A DNA stretch of 64,000 nucleotides, from positions 62,001-126,000 of the forward strand of contig NZ_BJDX01000003.1 of NCBI RefSeq assembly GCF_005405365.1. Direction: 5' to 3'. Below are positions 16,537 to 25,175 of the stretch, one piece after another. The stretch's first letter is position 1; every line of letters begins with the position of its first letter. The position numbers were made by a program, and so were the translations under genes. The stretch is from Enterococcus xiangfangensis (GTDB lineage: Bacteria > Bacillota > Bacilli > Lactobacillales > Enterococcaceae). The notes under the pieces are model-generated. The model worked only from the letters and a program-made list of their open reading frames with translations. It was not told the origin of the DNA and did no database searches.

Positions 16537-18312
16537 ATGAACGAACGAATAAAAAATAAATTAGCGCTTTTGCCTGATCAACCCGGCTGTTACTTGATGA
16601 AAGATAAAAACGGTACGATCATTTACGTTGGGAAAGCAAAAATTTTAAAAAATCGAGTCCGCTCTTATTTTACTGGTAGCCACAATACAAAAACTGAACG
16701 GTTAGTCAGTGAGATCGTGGATTTTGAATATATCGTAACAGAGTCTAACATTGAGGCGTTGTTACTTGAGATCAATTTGATCAAAAAAAATGATCCAAAG
16801 TACAATATCATGTTGAAGGATGATAAAACGTATCCTTTTTTGAAAATTACCAATGAAAAGTATCCGCGTTTGATGATTACACGAAAGGTCTTGAAAGATA
16901 AGGCCCATTACTTTGGTCCATATCCTGATGTGAATGCTGCGAACGAAACGAAGAAACTATTGGATCGTTTATTTCCGTTACGTAAGTGCAAGCCATCGCA
17001 AAAGACACCTTGCCTTTATTATCATCTGGGGCAATGTCTTTGCCCGTATGCGTTTCATGTCGATCCGCAAGTATATAAAGATATGGTCGAAGAGATCAAA
17101 CAATTTTTGACGGGCGGTCATACAGAGATCCAAGAACAATTAAACGAAAAAATGAATCAAGCCGCGGCAGATATGGAATTTGAAAAAGCCGCCGAATACC
17201 GTGATCAGATCAAAGCAATCGAGACAGTCATGACTAAGCAAAAAATGACGACAACTGATTTAGTCGATCGCGATATTTTTGGTTATGCAACGGATAAAGG
17301 GTGGATGTGTGTCCAAGTCTTTTTTGTTCGTCAAGGAAAATTGATTGAACGAGACGTCTCGATGTTCCCATTTTATAATGATGCGGAAGAAGATTTTTTG
17401 ACTTATATCGGCCAGTTCTATCAAGAAAATGAACATTTTATTCCTAAAGAAGTTTTGATCCCGGATAATATCGACAAAGCCAGTGTAGAAGCATTATTAG
17501 CCACAAAAGTATTGCAGCCGCAACGTGGGGAAAAGAAAAAATTAGTGAAGCTAGCTGGAAAGAATGCCCACGTCGCCTTGAATGAAAAATTTGATTTGAT
17601 CGGCCGCAGTGAAGCACGAACAATTGGTGCAGTAGAAAAACTAGGCGATGCAATGAATATCCCGGCACCGATTCGAATCGAAGCTTTTGATAATTCGAAT
17701 ATTATGGGAACGGATCCCGTTTCTGCGATGGTCGTTTTCATCGATGGAAAACCAGCGAAGAAAGAATACCGTAAATATAAGATCAAAACAGTCAAAGGAC
17801 CGGATGACTACGCTTCAATGCGTGAAGTGATCTACCGACGTTATTCGCGGGTCTTAAAAGAAGGACTGCCCTTTCCTGATTTAATCGTAATCGACGGGGG
17901 AAAAGGACAAGTCGATGTGGCGAAAGATGTTTTAGCCAATCAACTGGGGATTGATATTCCGATTGCCGGTCTGGCAAAAGATGATAAGCACAAAACGAGT
18001 GAGTTGCTTTTTGGTCCAGAATTAAGTGTTGTACCATTAGAACGAAACTCGCAAGAATTTTTCTTGCTGCAGCGTATCCAAGATGAGGTCCATCGCTTTG
18101 CAATCACTTTCCATCGTCAGCTGCGCAGTAAAAATAGTTTTGCTTCAAAACTTGATAATATCGACGGCTTAGGCCCAAAACGCAGAAAAATGTTGTTGAA
18201 AGAATTCAAATCATTGAAAAATATCCAAGCGGCTTCGATCGAGGAGCTGCAAAAAGTAGGATTGCCTAAAGCAGTGGCAGAAAATACGTATAATCAATTA
18301 CAGAAAAAATAA
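16537..18312 (+). CDS. uvrC: UvrABC system protein C
   Basis: Nucleotide excision repair endonuclease that incises on both sides of a lesion after UvrB binding. It is 591 residues. The N-terminal GIY-YIG nuclease domain shows [19 protein letters not shown], followed by a Cys-rich patch ([21 protein letters not shown]), the UVR domain ([17 protein letters not shown] at about 208-224), the RNase H-like 3' domain ([25 protein letters not shown]) and C-terminal helix-hairpin-helix repeats ([14 protein letters not shown]). GAAGGGAAA precedes the ATG. Confidence 0.97.
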   Translation: MNERIKNKLALLPDQPGCYLMKDKNGTIIYVGKAKILKNRVRSYFTGSHNTKTERLVSEIVDFEYIVTESNIEALLLEINLIKKNDPKYNIMLKDDKTYPFLKITNEKYPRLMITRKVLKDKAHYFGPYPDVNAANETKKLLDRLFPLRKCKPSQKTPCLYYHLGQCLCPYAFHVDPQVYKDMVEEIKQFLTGGHTEIQEQLNEKMNQAAADMEFEKAAEYRDQIKAIETVMTKQKMTTTDLVDRDIFGYATDKGWMCVQVFFVRQGKLIERDVSMFPFYNDAEEDFLTYIGQFYQENEHFIPKEVLIPDNIDKASVEALLATKVLQPQRGEKKKLVKLAGKNAHVALNEKFDLIGRSEARTIGAVEKLGDAMNIPAPIRIEAFDNSNIMGTDPVSAMVVFIDGKPAKKEYRKYKIKTVKGPDDYASMREVIYRRYSRVLKEGLPFPDLIVIDGGKGQVDVAKDVLANQLGIDIPIAGLAKDDKHKTSELLFGPELSVVPLERNSQEFFLLQRIQDEVHRFAITFHRQLRSKNSFASKLDNIDGLGPKRRKMLLKEFKSLKNIQAASIEELQKVGLPKAVAENTYNQLQKK

Positions 18313-18356
18313 AGTATAGCATCCTTTACATAAAAAGTAGGGGATGCTATACTTTT
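18313..18356 (+). terminator. uvrC terminator whose arms carry two operator-like repeats
   Basis: AGTATAGCATCC (18313-18324) pairs with GGATGCTATACT (18342-18353), followed by TTT. Both arms contain the same 12-mer that recurs once more, as AAGGACACTATACAT, in the promoter of the next gene. Confidence 0.8.
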
Positions 18357-18384
18357 GTCAAATAATGTAAAGGACACTATACAT
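18355..18384 (+). promoter_or_regulatory. Promoter and probable autoregulatory operator of the HTH/ABC operon
   Basis: TTGTCA (18355-18360), 17-nt spacer, TATACA (18378-18383). The sequence AAGGACACTATACAT (18370-18384) overlaps the -10. It is the third copy of a motif (consensus RGGAYRCTATACWT) whose other copies are on the minus strand at 18313-18326 and the plus strand at 18341-18354. The HTH protein encoded just downstream is the obvious candidate ligand. Confidence 0.65.
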
Positions 18385-18398
18385 TAAGAGGTGGTCAC

Positions 18399-18608
18399 AT
18401 GCAGAATCGAATTCAAATACTTCGAAAAGAACATAAGCTGACCCAAAATGATTTAGCGCAGGAACTAGAAGTCACCAGACAGACGATTATTTCACTGGAA
18501 AGTGGTCGCTACAACGCGTCTTTGCTCTTAGCTCATAAAATCGCTCGCTTTTTCGACTTGACGATCGAAGATGTATTTATTTTTTCTGAGGAGGATGAGG
18601 AATTGTGA
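18399..18608 (+). CDS. XRE-family transcriptional regulator (YgzD-like, 69 residues)
   Basis: A helix-turn-helix DNA-binding domain with almost nothing else: RIQILRKEHKLTQNDLAQEL, then VTRQTIISLESGRYNASLLL and a tail ending in acidic residues. The RQTI-LE-GRYNPSL pattern is typical of small regulators that head operons with a small membrane protein and an ABC exporter. It overlaps the next gene by 4 nt (GTGA). Three copies of a candidate operator lie in the 85 nt upstream, implying self-regulation. AGAGGTGG precedes the ATG. Confidence 0.88.
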   Translation: MQNRIQILRKEHKLTQNDLAQELEVTRQTIISLESGRYNASLLLAHKIARFFDLTIEDVFIFSEEDEEL

Positions 18609-19069
18609 GAGCGTTAACTAAAATCGATCGCGCGTATCGGAAAAAATTACAAAAACAAACGCTGATCTATTCAGCCGCAACTATTTTCATGTTGGCATGT
18701 CTAGGAATTTTATTGATTGGAACGACTTGGTATGAATTAGCAATAAACGATCGTGCAGCCGGCTTTTTATTCGGTTTTTTCCTATCATTGAGTTGTGTGT
18801 TTCTGATATATATCGTAAGAAATCACCGTACAATGAATGACCCGGAAAAATTGAGACAGCATCGAATCGCTAAAACAGATGAACGCAATTTAGCAATCTC
18901 AAGCAAATCCCTGCAAATCACTGGTTCTGTCATGGCAATCGTGTTATTGATTTTAACTATGGTCGGAAGTTTTATTTCAGCAGATTTGATGTTTGTATCC
19001 AGCAGTCTGCTTTATGTATTTTTGGGTAGTTATTTGATTTGTTATCTTTATTTTAGAAAGAAATTATAA
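18605..19069 (+). CDS. Four-helix membrane protein of unknown function
   Basis: A 154-residue membrane protein with two helical hairpins, at about 19-67 and 102-150, separated by a polar segment with KTDERNLAIS. The DERN motif recurs in membrane proteins paired with YgzD-type regulators. The GTG start overlaps the regulator's stop, and GAGGATGAGGAAT provides the ribosome binding site. By position it may modulate the regulator or the ABC exporter. No enzymatic motif is seen. Confidence 0.75.
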   Translation: MRALTKIDRAYRKKLQKQTLIYSAATIFMLACLGILLIGTTWYELAINDRAAGFLFGFFLSLSCVFLIYIVRNHRTMNDPEKLRQHRIAKTDERNLAISSKSLQITGSVMAIVLLILTMVGSFISADLMFVSSSLLYVFLGSYLICYLYFRKKL

Positions 19070-19080
19070 GGAGTGAGGAA

Positions 19081-19980
19081 ATGTTACAAGTAGAGCATTT
19101 AAGCAAAAGTTTTGGCTCGTATAAGGCATTGAACGATCTAAACTTTACGATTGAAGACGGGAAAATTTTGGGACTGATCGGTCAAAATGGTGCAGGAAAG
19201 ACGACAACATTTCGTTTGATTCTGGACTTTTTAACAAAAGATTCCGGAAGTGTTCAGTGGGATGGTCATGAAATGTCGGAAAAAGATTATAATTTGATCG
19301 GCTATTTACCGGAAGAACGCGGGTTGTATCCTAAGGTCACGATTGAGAACCAATTATTGTTTTTTGCATCGTTGCGAGGAAAGAGCAAACAAGAGATTTT
19401 GCCAAAAATCGATGAATGGATGGAAAAATTTCAAGTCAAAGGGAAGAAAACGGACAAAGTAAAATCCCTTTCGAAAGGAAATCAACAAAAAGTCCAATTG
19501 ATATCGACATTGATCCATGAACCTAAGCTGGTTATTTTAGACGAACCGTTCAGTGGCTTAGATCCTGTCAATGCGGAGTTATTAAAAAATGGCATTATTG
19601 AATTAAAAGAAAAAGGTTCTTGTGTCATTTTCTCTAGTCACAATATGGATAATGTCGAAAAAATCTGTGATCATTTGATCATGCTGCGAAATGGAGAAAC
19701 CGTGTTGAACGGCAAGGTCCATGAGATCCGCGAATCTTACGGCCGCAGCAAATTATATTTAGAATCACCGATGACGAAAGAAGCGCTGCAGGCATTTGCT
19801 GGAGTCCACACCGTTGTTCAAAAAGATGACGGCATTTTTGATATCACATTGGAAAATCCGTCTGTGGGACAAGCAATCTTTGCTGAAGCGACTAAGAACG
19901 GCTATATCCCAATGTTCAATCAGCAACCACCGACGTTAGAAGAAATCTTTAAATGGAAAGCGGGTGTTATAAATGAGTAA
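19081..19980 (+). CDS. ABC transporter ATP-binding protein (NatA-like)
   Basis: ATPase of an ABC-2 exporter, 299 residues. Walker A GQNGAGKTT, Q-loop near GYLPEERGLYP, signature LSKGNQQKVQ, Walker B LVILDEPFSGLDP and the H-loop in FSSHNMD are all present, followed by a C-terminal domain (LEEIFKWKAG). It overlaps the permease gene by 8 nt. The PEERGLYP sequence is typical of the NatA/YhaQ group. Substrate may be Na+ (NatAB), a peptide or a drug; the sequence does not decide. Confidence 0.9.
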   Translation: MLQVEHLSKSFGSYKALNDLNFTIEDGKILGLIGQNGAGKTTTFRLILDFLTKDSGSVQWDGHEMSEKDYNLIGYLPEERGLYPKVTIENQLLFFASLRGKSKQEILPKIDEWMEKFQVKGKKTDKVKSLSKGNQQKVQLISTLIHEPKLVILDEPFSGLDPVNAELLKNGIIELKEKGSCVIFSSHNMDNVEKICDHLIMLRNGETVLNGKVHEIRESYGRSKLYLESPMTKEALQAFAGVHTVVQKDDGIFDITLENPSVGQAIFAEATKNGYIPMFNQQPPTLEEIFKWKAGVINE

Positions 19981-21229
19981 GCTAGGAATCATCGTCAAAG
20001 ACGTTTATAAAAAAAATGTAAAATCGACCGCTTTTGCGATCATGATCTTAGCGCCATTTTTTGTTATGGGGATTTTCTATTTATCCCAACATTTCTTCGG
20101 CGACGCAAATGAAATCAATCAAATTGGGATCGTCAGTAACCACCCCGCCGCAGCCGAGCAACTAGCTAAGACTGAAAATAAAGATTATACATTTAAAGTT
20201 GTAGCAAGCGATAAAAAAGCTCAAGATCAATTAGAAGATAAGAAAATTGACGCGTATCTTGATCTAAAACTGGATGAGCATCAAGTTTCGGGGAAATTAT
20301 ATAGTAAAGCCTCTTTAGGGACTTCTACAGAAATGGCGCTGCAGCAAATTTTGAGCTCGATGCAAACAACGCTTCGTGCGAGTTCGCTGAATTTAACTAC
20401 CACTCAAGTTCAAGAAGTTATGGAGCCGGCAAAATTTGAAGCTGCAAAAGTCAGTTTTGAAAATGGCAAGATGGAAAGTGATGGCGGCAATTCAGACACT
20501 CAGTATGTGTTTAGTTTCTTAACAACAATCATCATGTTTGTTTTCATCATGAGCTATTCATCAATCATTGCGCAAGAGATCGCTTCAGAAAAAGGAACGC
20601 GGATCATGGAAGTGCTACTTTCAAGTATGAAGGCGAAGACGCATTATTATGGAAAATTACTAGGAGTGTTGTTAGTGGCACTGACTCAGTTGCTGATCTA
20701 TGGCATCGCGCTGGTCATAGGCTATCGCCAGTTCAAAGACCTTCCAATGGTAAAAGGAATGATTGAAAATGTATCGTTGAAAAGTATATTTGGCAGCAAC
20801 ATATTAATGATTGTCGGCTTCATGCTGGTAGGGATTTTCTTATATACCGTTCTTTCAGCTTTGTGCGGTTCATTGGTCAGCAAGCCTGAAGATACAGCTA
20901 AAGCGATCCAGCCGGTCATGTACCTTTCGATGATAGGGTATATGTTAGGCTTGATTTTAGGAAGCTCGGATCCGACAAACGTGATCATTAAAGTCACCTC
21001 ATATATTCCATTTTTATCTTCTTACAGTATGCCGATCCGCTTAGCTTCAGGGACTGCCGCAATGTCCGGCGCATTTATTTCTCTAGGGATTCTTGTGATT
21101 TTCACCGGCTTGTTAACTGTTTTTTCTGCTCAGTTATACAAATCAAACGTTTTAGTTTACAGTGAAGGCGGTACACTCAGTGCGTTGAAACAATCGATTG
21201 CAATCATGCGGAATAATCGTCAAAAGTAA
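19973..21229 (+). CDS. ABC-2 type permease (NatB/YhaP-like)
   Basis: Membrane subunit paired with the preceding ATPase, 418 residues. One N-terminal span (about 20-40) is followed by a large extracytoplasmic domain (about 45-180) and five or six C-terminal spans. The conserved cytoplasmic element IAQEIASEKGTRIMEVLLSS (about 202-221) marks the NatB/YhaP family. No terminator with a T run was found directly after it. Substrate unknown. Confidence 0.88.
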   Translation: MSKLGIIVKDVYKKNVKSTAFAIMILAPFFVMGIFYLSQHFFGDANEINQIGIVSNHPAAAEQLAKTENKDYTFKVVASDKKAQDQLEDKKIDAYLDLKLDEHQVSGKLYSKASLGTSTEMALQQILSSMQTTLRASSLNLTTTQVQEVMEPAKFEAAKVSFENGKMESDGGNSDTQYVFSFLTTIIMFVFIMSYSSIIAQEIASEKGTRIMEVLLSSMKAKTHYYGKLLGVLLVALTQLLIYGIALVIGYRQFKDLPMVKGMIENVSLKSIFGSNILMIVGFMLVGIFLYTVLSALCGSLVSKPEDTAKAIQPVMYLSMIGYMLGLILGSSDPTNVIIKVTSYIPFLSSYSMPIRLASGTAAMSGAFISLGILVIFTGLLTVFSAQLYKSNVLVYSEGGTLSALKQSIAIMRNNRQK

Positions 21230-21317
21230 ACAAATCAGTTGACCCTGGAATCAAAGTCTCTCACAATAAAGATAAGCTTTAAACAAATTGCAGCACGAGG
21301 AACAAGGAGGAAATTTG

Positions 21318-22133
21318 ATGGATAAAACAAAAAGATTAGCAAATGGAATCGAAATGCCTCGCTTAGGTTTAGGTGTTTGGCGCGTAGAAGAAACGGATGC
21401 TACAAATTCTGTAAAATGGGCGATTGAAAATGGCTATCATTTGATTGATACCGCCGCTATTTACAAAAATGAAACGGGTGTTGGCAAAGGAATCGCTCAA
21501 TCAGGAATCAAGCGAGAAAATTTGTTCGTTACTACCAAACTGTGGAATGCTGATCAAGGATATGAGACCGCTCATCAAGCCTTCAATGATAGCTTAGAAC
21601 GCTTGGGTTTGGATTATGTGGATCTATATTTGATTCATTGGCCAGTTGAAGGAAAATTCAATGATTCCTGGCGGGCAATGGAAGAAATCTATGCAAGTGG
21701 CCGCGCCAAAGCAATTGGAGTATCTAATTTTCATCAGCATCATATTGAAGAACTGATGACCACTGCTAAAATTAAACCAATGGTGGATCAAATTGAACTT
21801 CATCCAACATTGACGCAAGAAAATCTGCGGGAATATTTGGCTAAAGAAGGAATCGCAGTCGAAGCTTGGTCGCCGTTAGGGCAAGGAAAAATCTTACAAA
21901 ATCCGACATTGACAGAGATCGGTAAGAAGCACAAAAAGTCAGCGGCACAAGTCATTATTCGCTGGCATTTACAAAGCGATATCATCGTGATCCCTAAATC
22001 GGTCCATGAGGAACGAATCAAAGAAAACTTTGATGTCTTTGATTTTGAACTAAGTGAGGATGAAATGAAACAAATCGATCATTTGAATATTAATGAACGA
22101 CTTGGTGCAGATCCAGATAATTTTAATTTCTAA
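21318..22133 (+). CDS. Aldo/keto reductase
   Basis: NADPH-dependent carbonyl reductase of 271 residues in the 2,5-diketo-gluconate reductase/YvgN group. The catalytic tetrad is D44, Y49, K74 and H107. Signatures include GYHLIDTAAIYKNE and LGLDYVDLYLIHWP, and the cofactor segment IPKSVHEERIKEN. The ATG at 21318 follows AAGGAGG by 7 nt; ten further open codons upstream are not used. It is ended by a strong terminator. The native substrate is not known (methylglyoxal is typical for relatives). Confidence 0.92.
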   Translation: MDKTKRLANGIEMPRLGLGVWRVEETDATNSVKWAIENGYHLIDTAAIYKNETGVGKGIAQSGIKRENLFVTTKLWNADQGYETAHQAFNDSLERLGLDYVDLYLIHWPVEGKFNDSWRAMEEIYASGRAKAIGVSNFHQHHIEELMTTAKIKPMVDQIELHPTLTQENLREYLAKEGIAVEAWSPLGQGKILQNPTLTEIGKKHKKSAAQVIIRWHLQSDIIVIPKSVHEERIKENFDVFDFELSEDEMKQIDHLNINERLGADPDNFNF

Positions 22134-22141
22134 ATTGTTAT

Positions 22142-22192
22142 AAAAACACATGTGAGAATGGTTCTAATTTGATCTCACATGTGTTTTTTTTC
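22142..22192 (+). terminator. Terminator of the aldo/keto reductase gene
   Basis: A 16-bp perfect stem (22142-22157 with 22173-22188) ends in a run of eight or more T residues. Confidence 0.93.
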
Positions 22193-22286
22193 GTGGCGAT
22201 AAAAGTCAATAAAAACTTTTTTTTTGAAAGATAATCCTTTTTTTAATAATTTTATGATAGAATAGCAAAAAAATAGGAGGTTTTTG

Positions 22287-23732
22287 ATGGGTGATTATTT
22301 AGTGAAAATTAATTCGTTGATTTGGGGAGCCCCGATGATCGTATTAATTTTAGGAATCGGTATTGTTTTAACGATTGGTTGTCGCATGATCCAAATTCGC
22401 CGCTTGCCGCTAGCACTAAAGTATATGATAAAAAATGAAGAAGGCGGACAAGGAGATGTCACCAGTTTTCAAGCACTATGTACGGCTTTGTCGGCTACGA
22501 TTGGTACAGGTAATATTGTTGGAGTCGCTACTGCGATCGTTGCAGGGGGACCGGGCGCTTTATTTTGGTTAGAAGTCGCTGGATTATTAGGAATGGCAAC
22601 GAAATATGCTGAGGGATTATTGGCGGTCAAATATCGAACGTTCGATGATCATGGCAAAGCTTTAGGCGGCCCCTTTTATTATATTGAAAACGGACTTGGC
22701 CAAAAATGGAAATGGCTGGCAAAAATGTTTGCCTTTTTTGGAGCAGTTGCTGGTTTGATCGGAATCGGTACGATTGCTCAGATCAATGGGATCACTTCCG
22801 CTGCAGAAACGTTTTTTGATCCAGAAAAAATAAATACGGTTACATTGTTTGGCAATCAATATTCATGGGCGGTGATTATTTCTGGAATTGTCGTTACAGT
22901 TTTAGTTGCGATCGTGTTGATTGGCGGTGTCCAACGAATCGCACGAGTATCTGAAATCATCGTGCCATTGATGATCGTCATCTACGTTGGTTTGTGTTTG
23001 TTCATGATCATAATCAATATCACCAAACTGCCGGCAGTTATTGTGGAAATCGTTCAAAGCGCTTTTGGCTTACGAGCTGTTTCTGGCGGAGCAATGGGAG
23101 CGATGATGATCGCAATGCAAAAAGGTGTCGCTCGAGGGATCTTTTCAAATGAATCCGGTTTAGGTAGTGCTCCGATTGCTGCTGCTGCCGCACAATCAAA
23201 AGAACCGGTGCGTCAAGGACTTGTTTCAATGACCGGAACTTTTATTGATACATTGGTCGTTTGTAATATGACTGGAATGGCGATTATTTTGACAGGTGCT
23301 TGGAAAACCGGTTTGGAAGGATCGGCGGTGACGATTTATGCCTTTACCGAAGCTTTGCCAATCTCACAAACGGTTGTATCATTACTGTTGATGGTTTGTT
23401 TAGCTTTCTTCGCCTTTACGACTATATTAGGCTGGAATTATTATTCAGAGCGTTGTTTAAGTTATTTAACAGGTGGGAACACCAAATTCTCTTCTGCTTT
23501 TCGTATCGTTTACATCTTAGCAGTCTTTATCGGTCCTTACTTAACCGTATCAGCTGTATGGACAATTGCGGATATATTCAACGGCTTAATGGCATTTCCC
23601 AATATTATTGCCTTGATTTTATTAAGCCCGGTTGTATTCAAGGAAACAAAATCTTACTTTGCTCGCTTAGCAGTGAGCGAGACGGACGATTTGGCCTCAA
23701 TTCCGTTGGATGCATCCTTTGATGATGAATAA
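22287..23732 (+). CDS. Sodium/alanine symporter family protein (AgcS)
   Basis: Complete Na+-coupled importer of alanine or glycine, 481 residues, with about eleven membrane spans. Family motifs: SFQALCTALSATIGTGNIVG, GGPGALFWLEVAGLLGMATKYAEG (key part GALFW), GVARGIFSNESGLGSAPIAA. ATAGGAGG precedes ATG 22287 by 6 nt. It is a single-gene unit closed by the terminator at 23736-23777. It is a paralogue of the partial gene at the window start, with modest identity in the ARGxFxxExGxGS region. Confidence 0.93.
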   Translation: MGDYLVKINSLIWGAPMIVLILGIGIVLTIGCRMIQIRRLPLALKYMIKNEEGGQGDVTSFQALCTALSATIGTGNIVGVATAIVAGGPGALFWLEVAGLLGMATKYAEGLLAVKYRTFDDHGKALGGPFYYIENGLGQKWKWLAKMFAFFGAVAGLIGIGTIAQINGITSAAETFFDPEKINTVTLFGNQYSWAVIISGIVVTVLVAIVLIGGVQRIARVSEIIVPLMIVIYVGLCLFMIIINITKLPAVIVEIVQSAFGLRAVSGGAMGAMMIAMQKGVARGIFSNESGLGSAPIAAAAAQSKEPVRQGLVSMTGTFIDTLVVCNMTGMAIILTGAWKTGLEGSAVTIYAFTEALPISQTVVSLLLMVCLAFFAFTTILGWNYYSERCLSYLTGGNTKFSSAFRIVYILAVFIGPYLTVSAVWTIADIFNGLMAFPNIIALILLSPVVFKETKSYFARLAVSETDDLASIPLDASFDDE

Positions 23733-23735
23733 AAA

Positions 23736-23777
23736 AAGCGACAGCAAGAATACAAATTTGCTGTCGCTTGATTTTTT
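23736..23777 (+). terminator. Terminator of the second AgcS gene
   Basis: AAGCGACAGCAA pairs with TTGCTGTCGCTT, followed by GATTTTTT. Confidence 0.9.
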
Positions 23778-23820
23778 CATCATTCAAAAATAGTGAGCGT
23801 TAAAAGAAGCCCGTTATTGA

Positions 23821-24546
23821 TTATTCAAATTCTTGTACAAAATAATCAAATAAGCTTTGCTCCATGGGATCTTTTTTATGAGTTAGTTCTGGATGCCACT
23901 GCACGCCGAGGATCTTTGTATTTTTTTCGCGGCTTTCGACGGCTTCAATGATCCCGTCAGGAGCCCAAGCAATGGGTACAAGACTTTCAGCGAGATCTTT
24001 GATGGCTTGATGATGATAGGAATTCACTTTTGCTTGTTCGCCAAAAAGTGAGGCTAAGGTTGAATTCGCTTTTACCGTAATTGAATGCAGACCAAAATTT
24101 GGAACGGTAGGAAACATATCATGTTTGACTTCCCATTTAGGGTATTGAGATAAATCTTGGTATAGCGTTCCGCCTAATGTCACATTCAGCAATTGTGTTC
24201 CGCGGCAAACAGTAAAAATCGGTTTGTTTTGCCGAATGGCTTCTTTGATCAAAGCCATTTCAAAAGAGTCTCGTTCAATACTTGTCGGACCTAATTTTGG
24301 ATGGGGCTCTTCTTCATATAGAAAAGGTGTTACATCTTGTCCACCGGCTAGTAATAATTTGTCGATAGCCGCCACATAGTCGCTAGCTGATTCAGGATCA
24401 CTGATCGGCAAGACTACCGGGATGCCGCCTGCTTGATGGACACCATCAATAAAACCTTGTGGAGTATAAGTAATTTGTTGATCAAAAAATGCTTGATTGT
24501 TTTGATAAAGTTGATTTGCTGCAATTCCAATGATATTTTTTTTCAT
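23821..24546 (-). CDS. Gamma-glutamyl-gamma-aminobutyrate hydrolase family protein (peptidase C26)
   Basis: Class I glutamine amidotransferase-like hydrolase, 241 residues. The nucleophile Cys is in FTVCRGTQLLNV, and the His-Glu pair in VQWHPELTHK. The N-terminus IIGIAANQ and the oxyanion region LLLAGGQDVTP are typical of PuuD-like enzymes that cut gamma-glutamyl amides. GGAGTGATC precedes the ATG on the minus strand. It stands alone between the AgcS terminator and the ntp operon leader, so its substrate pathway cannot be read from context. Confidence 0.9.
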   Translation of the reverse strand: MKKNIIGIAANQLYQNNQAFFDQQITYTPQGFIDGVHQAGGIPVVLPISDPESASDYVAAIDKLLLAGGQDVTPFLYEEEPHPKLGPTSIERDSFEMALIKEAIRQNKPIFTVCRGTQLLNVTLGGTLYQDLSQYPKWEVKHDMFPTVPNFGLHSITVKANSTLASLFGEQAKVNSYHHQAIKDLAESLVPIAWAPDGIIEAVESREKNTKILGVQWHPELTHKKDPMEQSLFDYFVQEFE

Positions 24547-24716
24547 GAACGATCACTCCTCTATCATTTGATACCATAGTCAAAACTTAAAAAGCAAGTA
24601 TTTCGATTATTAAATTTTCTTTTATTTAACCAAATAAAAAACTTCTATAATATTACGATTATTTGTTTAAGCGATGAAGGTGATTTTTATACTTTTTGGT
24701 GAAAACTAGTTACGGA

Positions 24717-24737
24717 TATACCAATTTTTGGTATACT
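24717..24737 (+). promoter_or_regulatory. ntp operon promoter -10 with overlapping 8-bp inverted repeat
   Basis: TATACCAATTTTTGGTATA (24717-24735) is an inverted repeat with 8-bp arms and a 3-nt centre. It overlaps the -10 TATACT (24732-24737). The -35 (TTACGG, 24710-24715) is weak. The repeat is placed where a repressor or activator would act. Confidence 0.6.
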
Positions 24738-24760
24738 ATAGTTGTAAATATAAACAAAAC

Positions 24761-24835
24761 GGTTGGGCGCAAGCTTCAAGGATCGGGTTCTTCAAGGGGT
24801 GAGAAGAACGACCTTGCTAGTTTGCGCTTTTTTTT
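24761..24835 (+). promoter_or_regulatory. Structured leader ending in a terminator before ntpF; candidate Na+-I (DUF1646) riboswitch
   Basis: The transcript should start near 24744. GCGCAA (24767-24772) pairs with TTGCGC (24822-24827), followed by eight T residues. Inside lie paired segments CAAGG/CCTTG (24777-24781/24812-24816) and GTTCTT/AAGAAC (24787-24792/24804-24809), separated by purine bulges, with an 11-nt loop. TTCAAGG occurs twice (24775, 24791), so alternative pairings exist. Bulged, multi-part structure and position before a Na+ pump operon suggest a ligand-sensing RNA. Na+-I riboswitches are known before such genes, but I could not verify the consensus. Confidence 0.6.
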
Positions 24836-24854
24836 CATACAAAGGAGGGTTTGT

Positions 24855-25175
24855 GTGCTAGAAGCTTTAGAAAAAATAAAATTTGCAGAAGAACAAAATG
24901 AGCGTGAAAAAGAAAAACTGATTGCAGAGTTGGCTGCTTATGAAGCAAGTCGAAAAAAAATACTGCAAGAAAAAAAAGCAGCATTGAAAAATACTTTTTC
25001 TGAGGTGTCGACAGAAAAAGAAAAAAGCTTGACGCAAAAATTGGCTGACGAAGAGCAAGAGTTGACTAATAGTGCTACAGCGGCGATCAAGTTGATGGAG
25101 AAGAATTATCTTGAAAAGAAAGAACAAACGATCCAAGCAATCATTGAAAGGGTGATCTCAGAATATGGCAGTTAG
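24855..25175 (+). CDS. ntpF: V-type Na+-ATPase subunit F (peripheral stalk, NtpF)
   Basis: Peripheral stalk subunit that pairs with NtpE to link the catalytic head to the a subunit. It is 106 residues, almost entirely a Glu/Lys/Ala-rich coiled coil (EALEKIKFAEEQNEREKEKL and onward). The start is GTG 24855, 7 nt after AAAGGAGG; the open frame continues upstream through the leader hairpin, which is not translated. It overlaps ntpI by 11 nt. First gene of the operon, matching the order ntpFIKECGABD of E. hirae. Confidence 0.92.
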   Translation: MLEALEKIKFAEEQNEREKEKLIAELAAYEASRKKILQEKKAALKNTFSEVSTEKEKSLTQKLADEEQELTNSATAAIKLMEKNYLEKKEQTIQAIIERVISEYGS

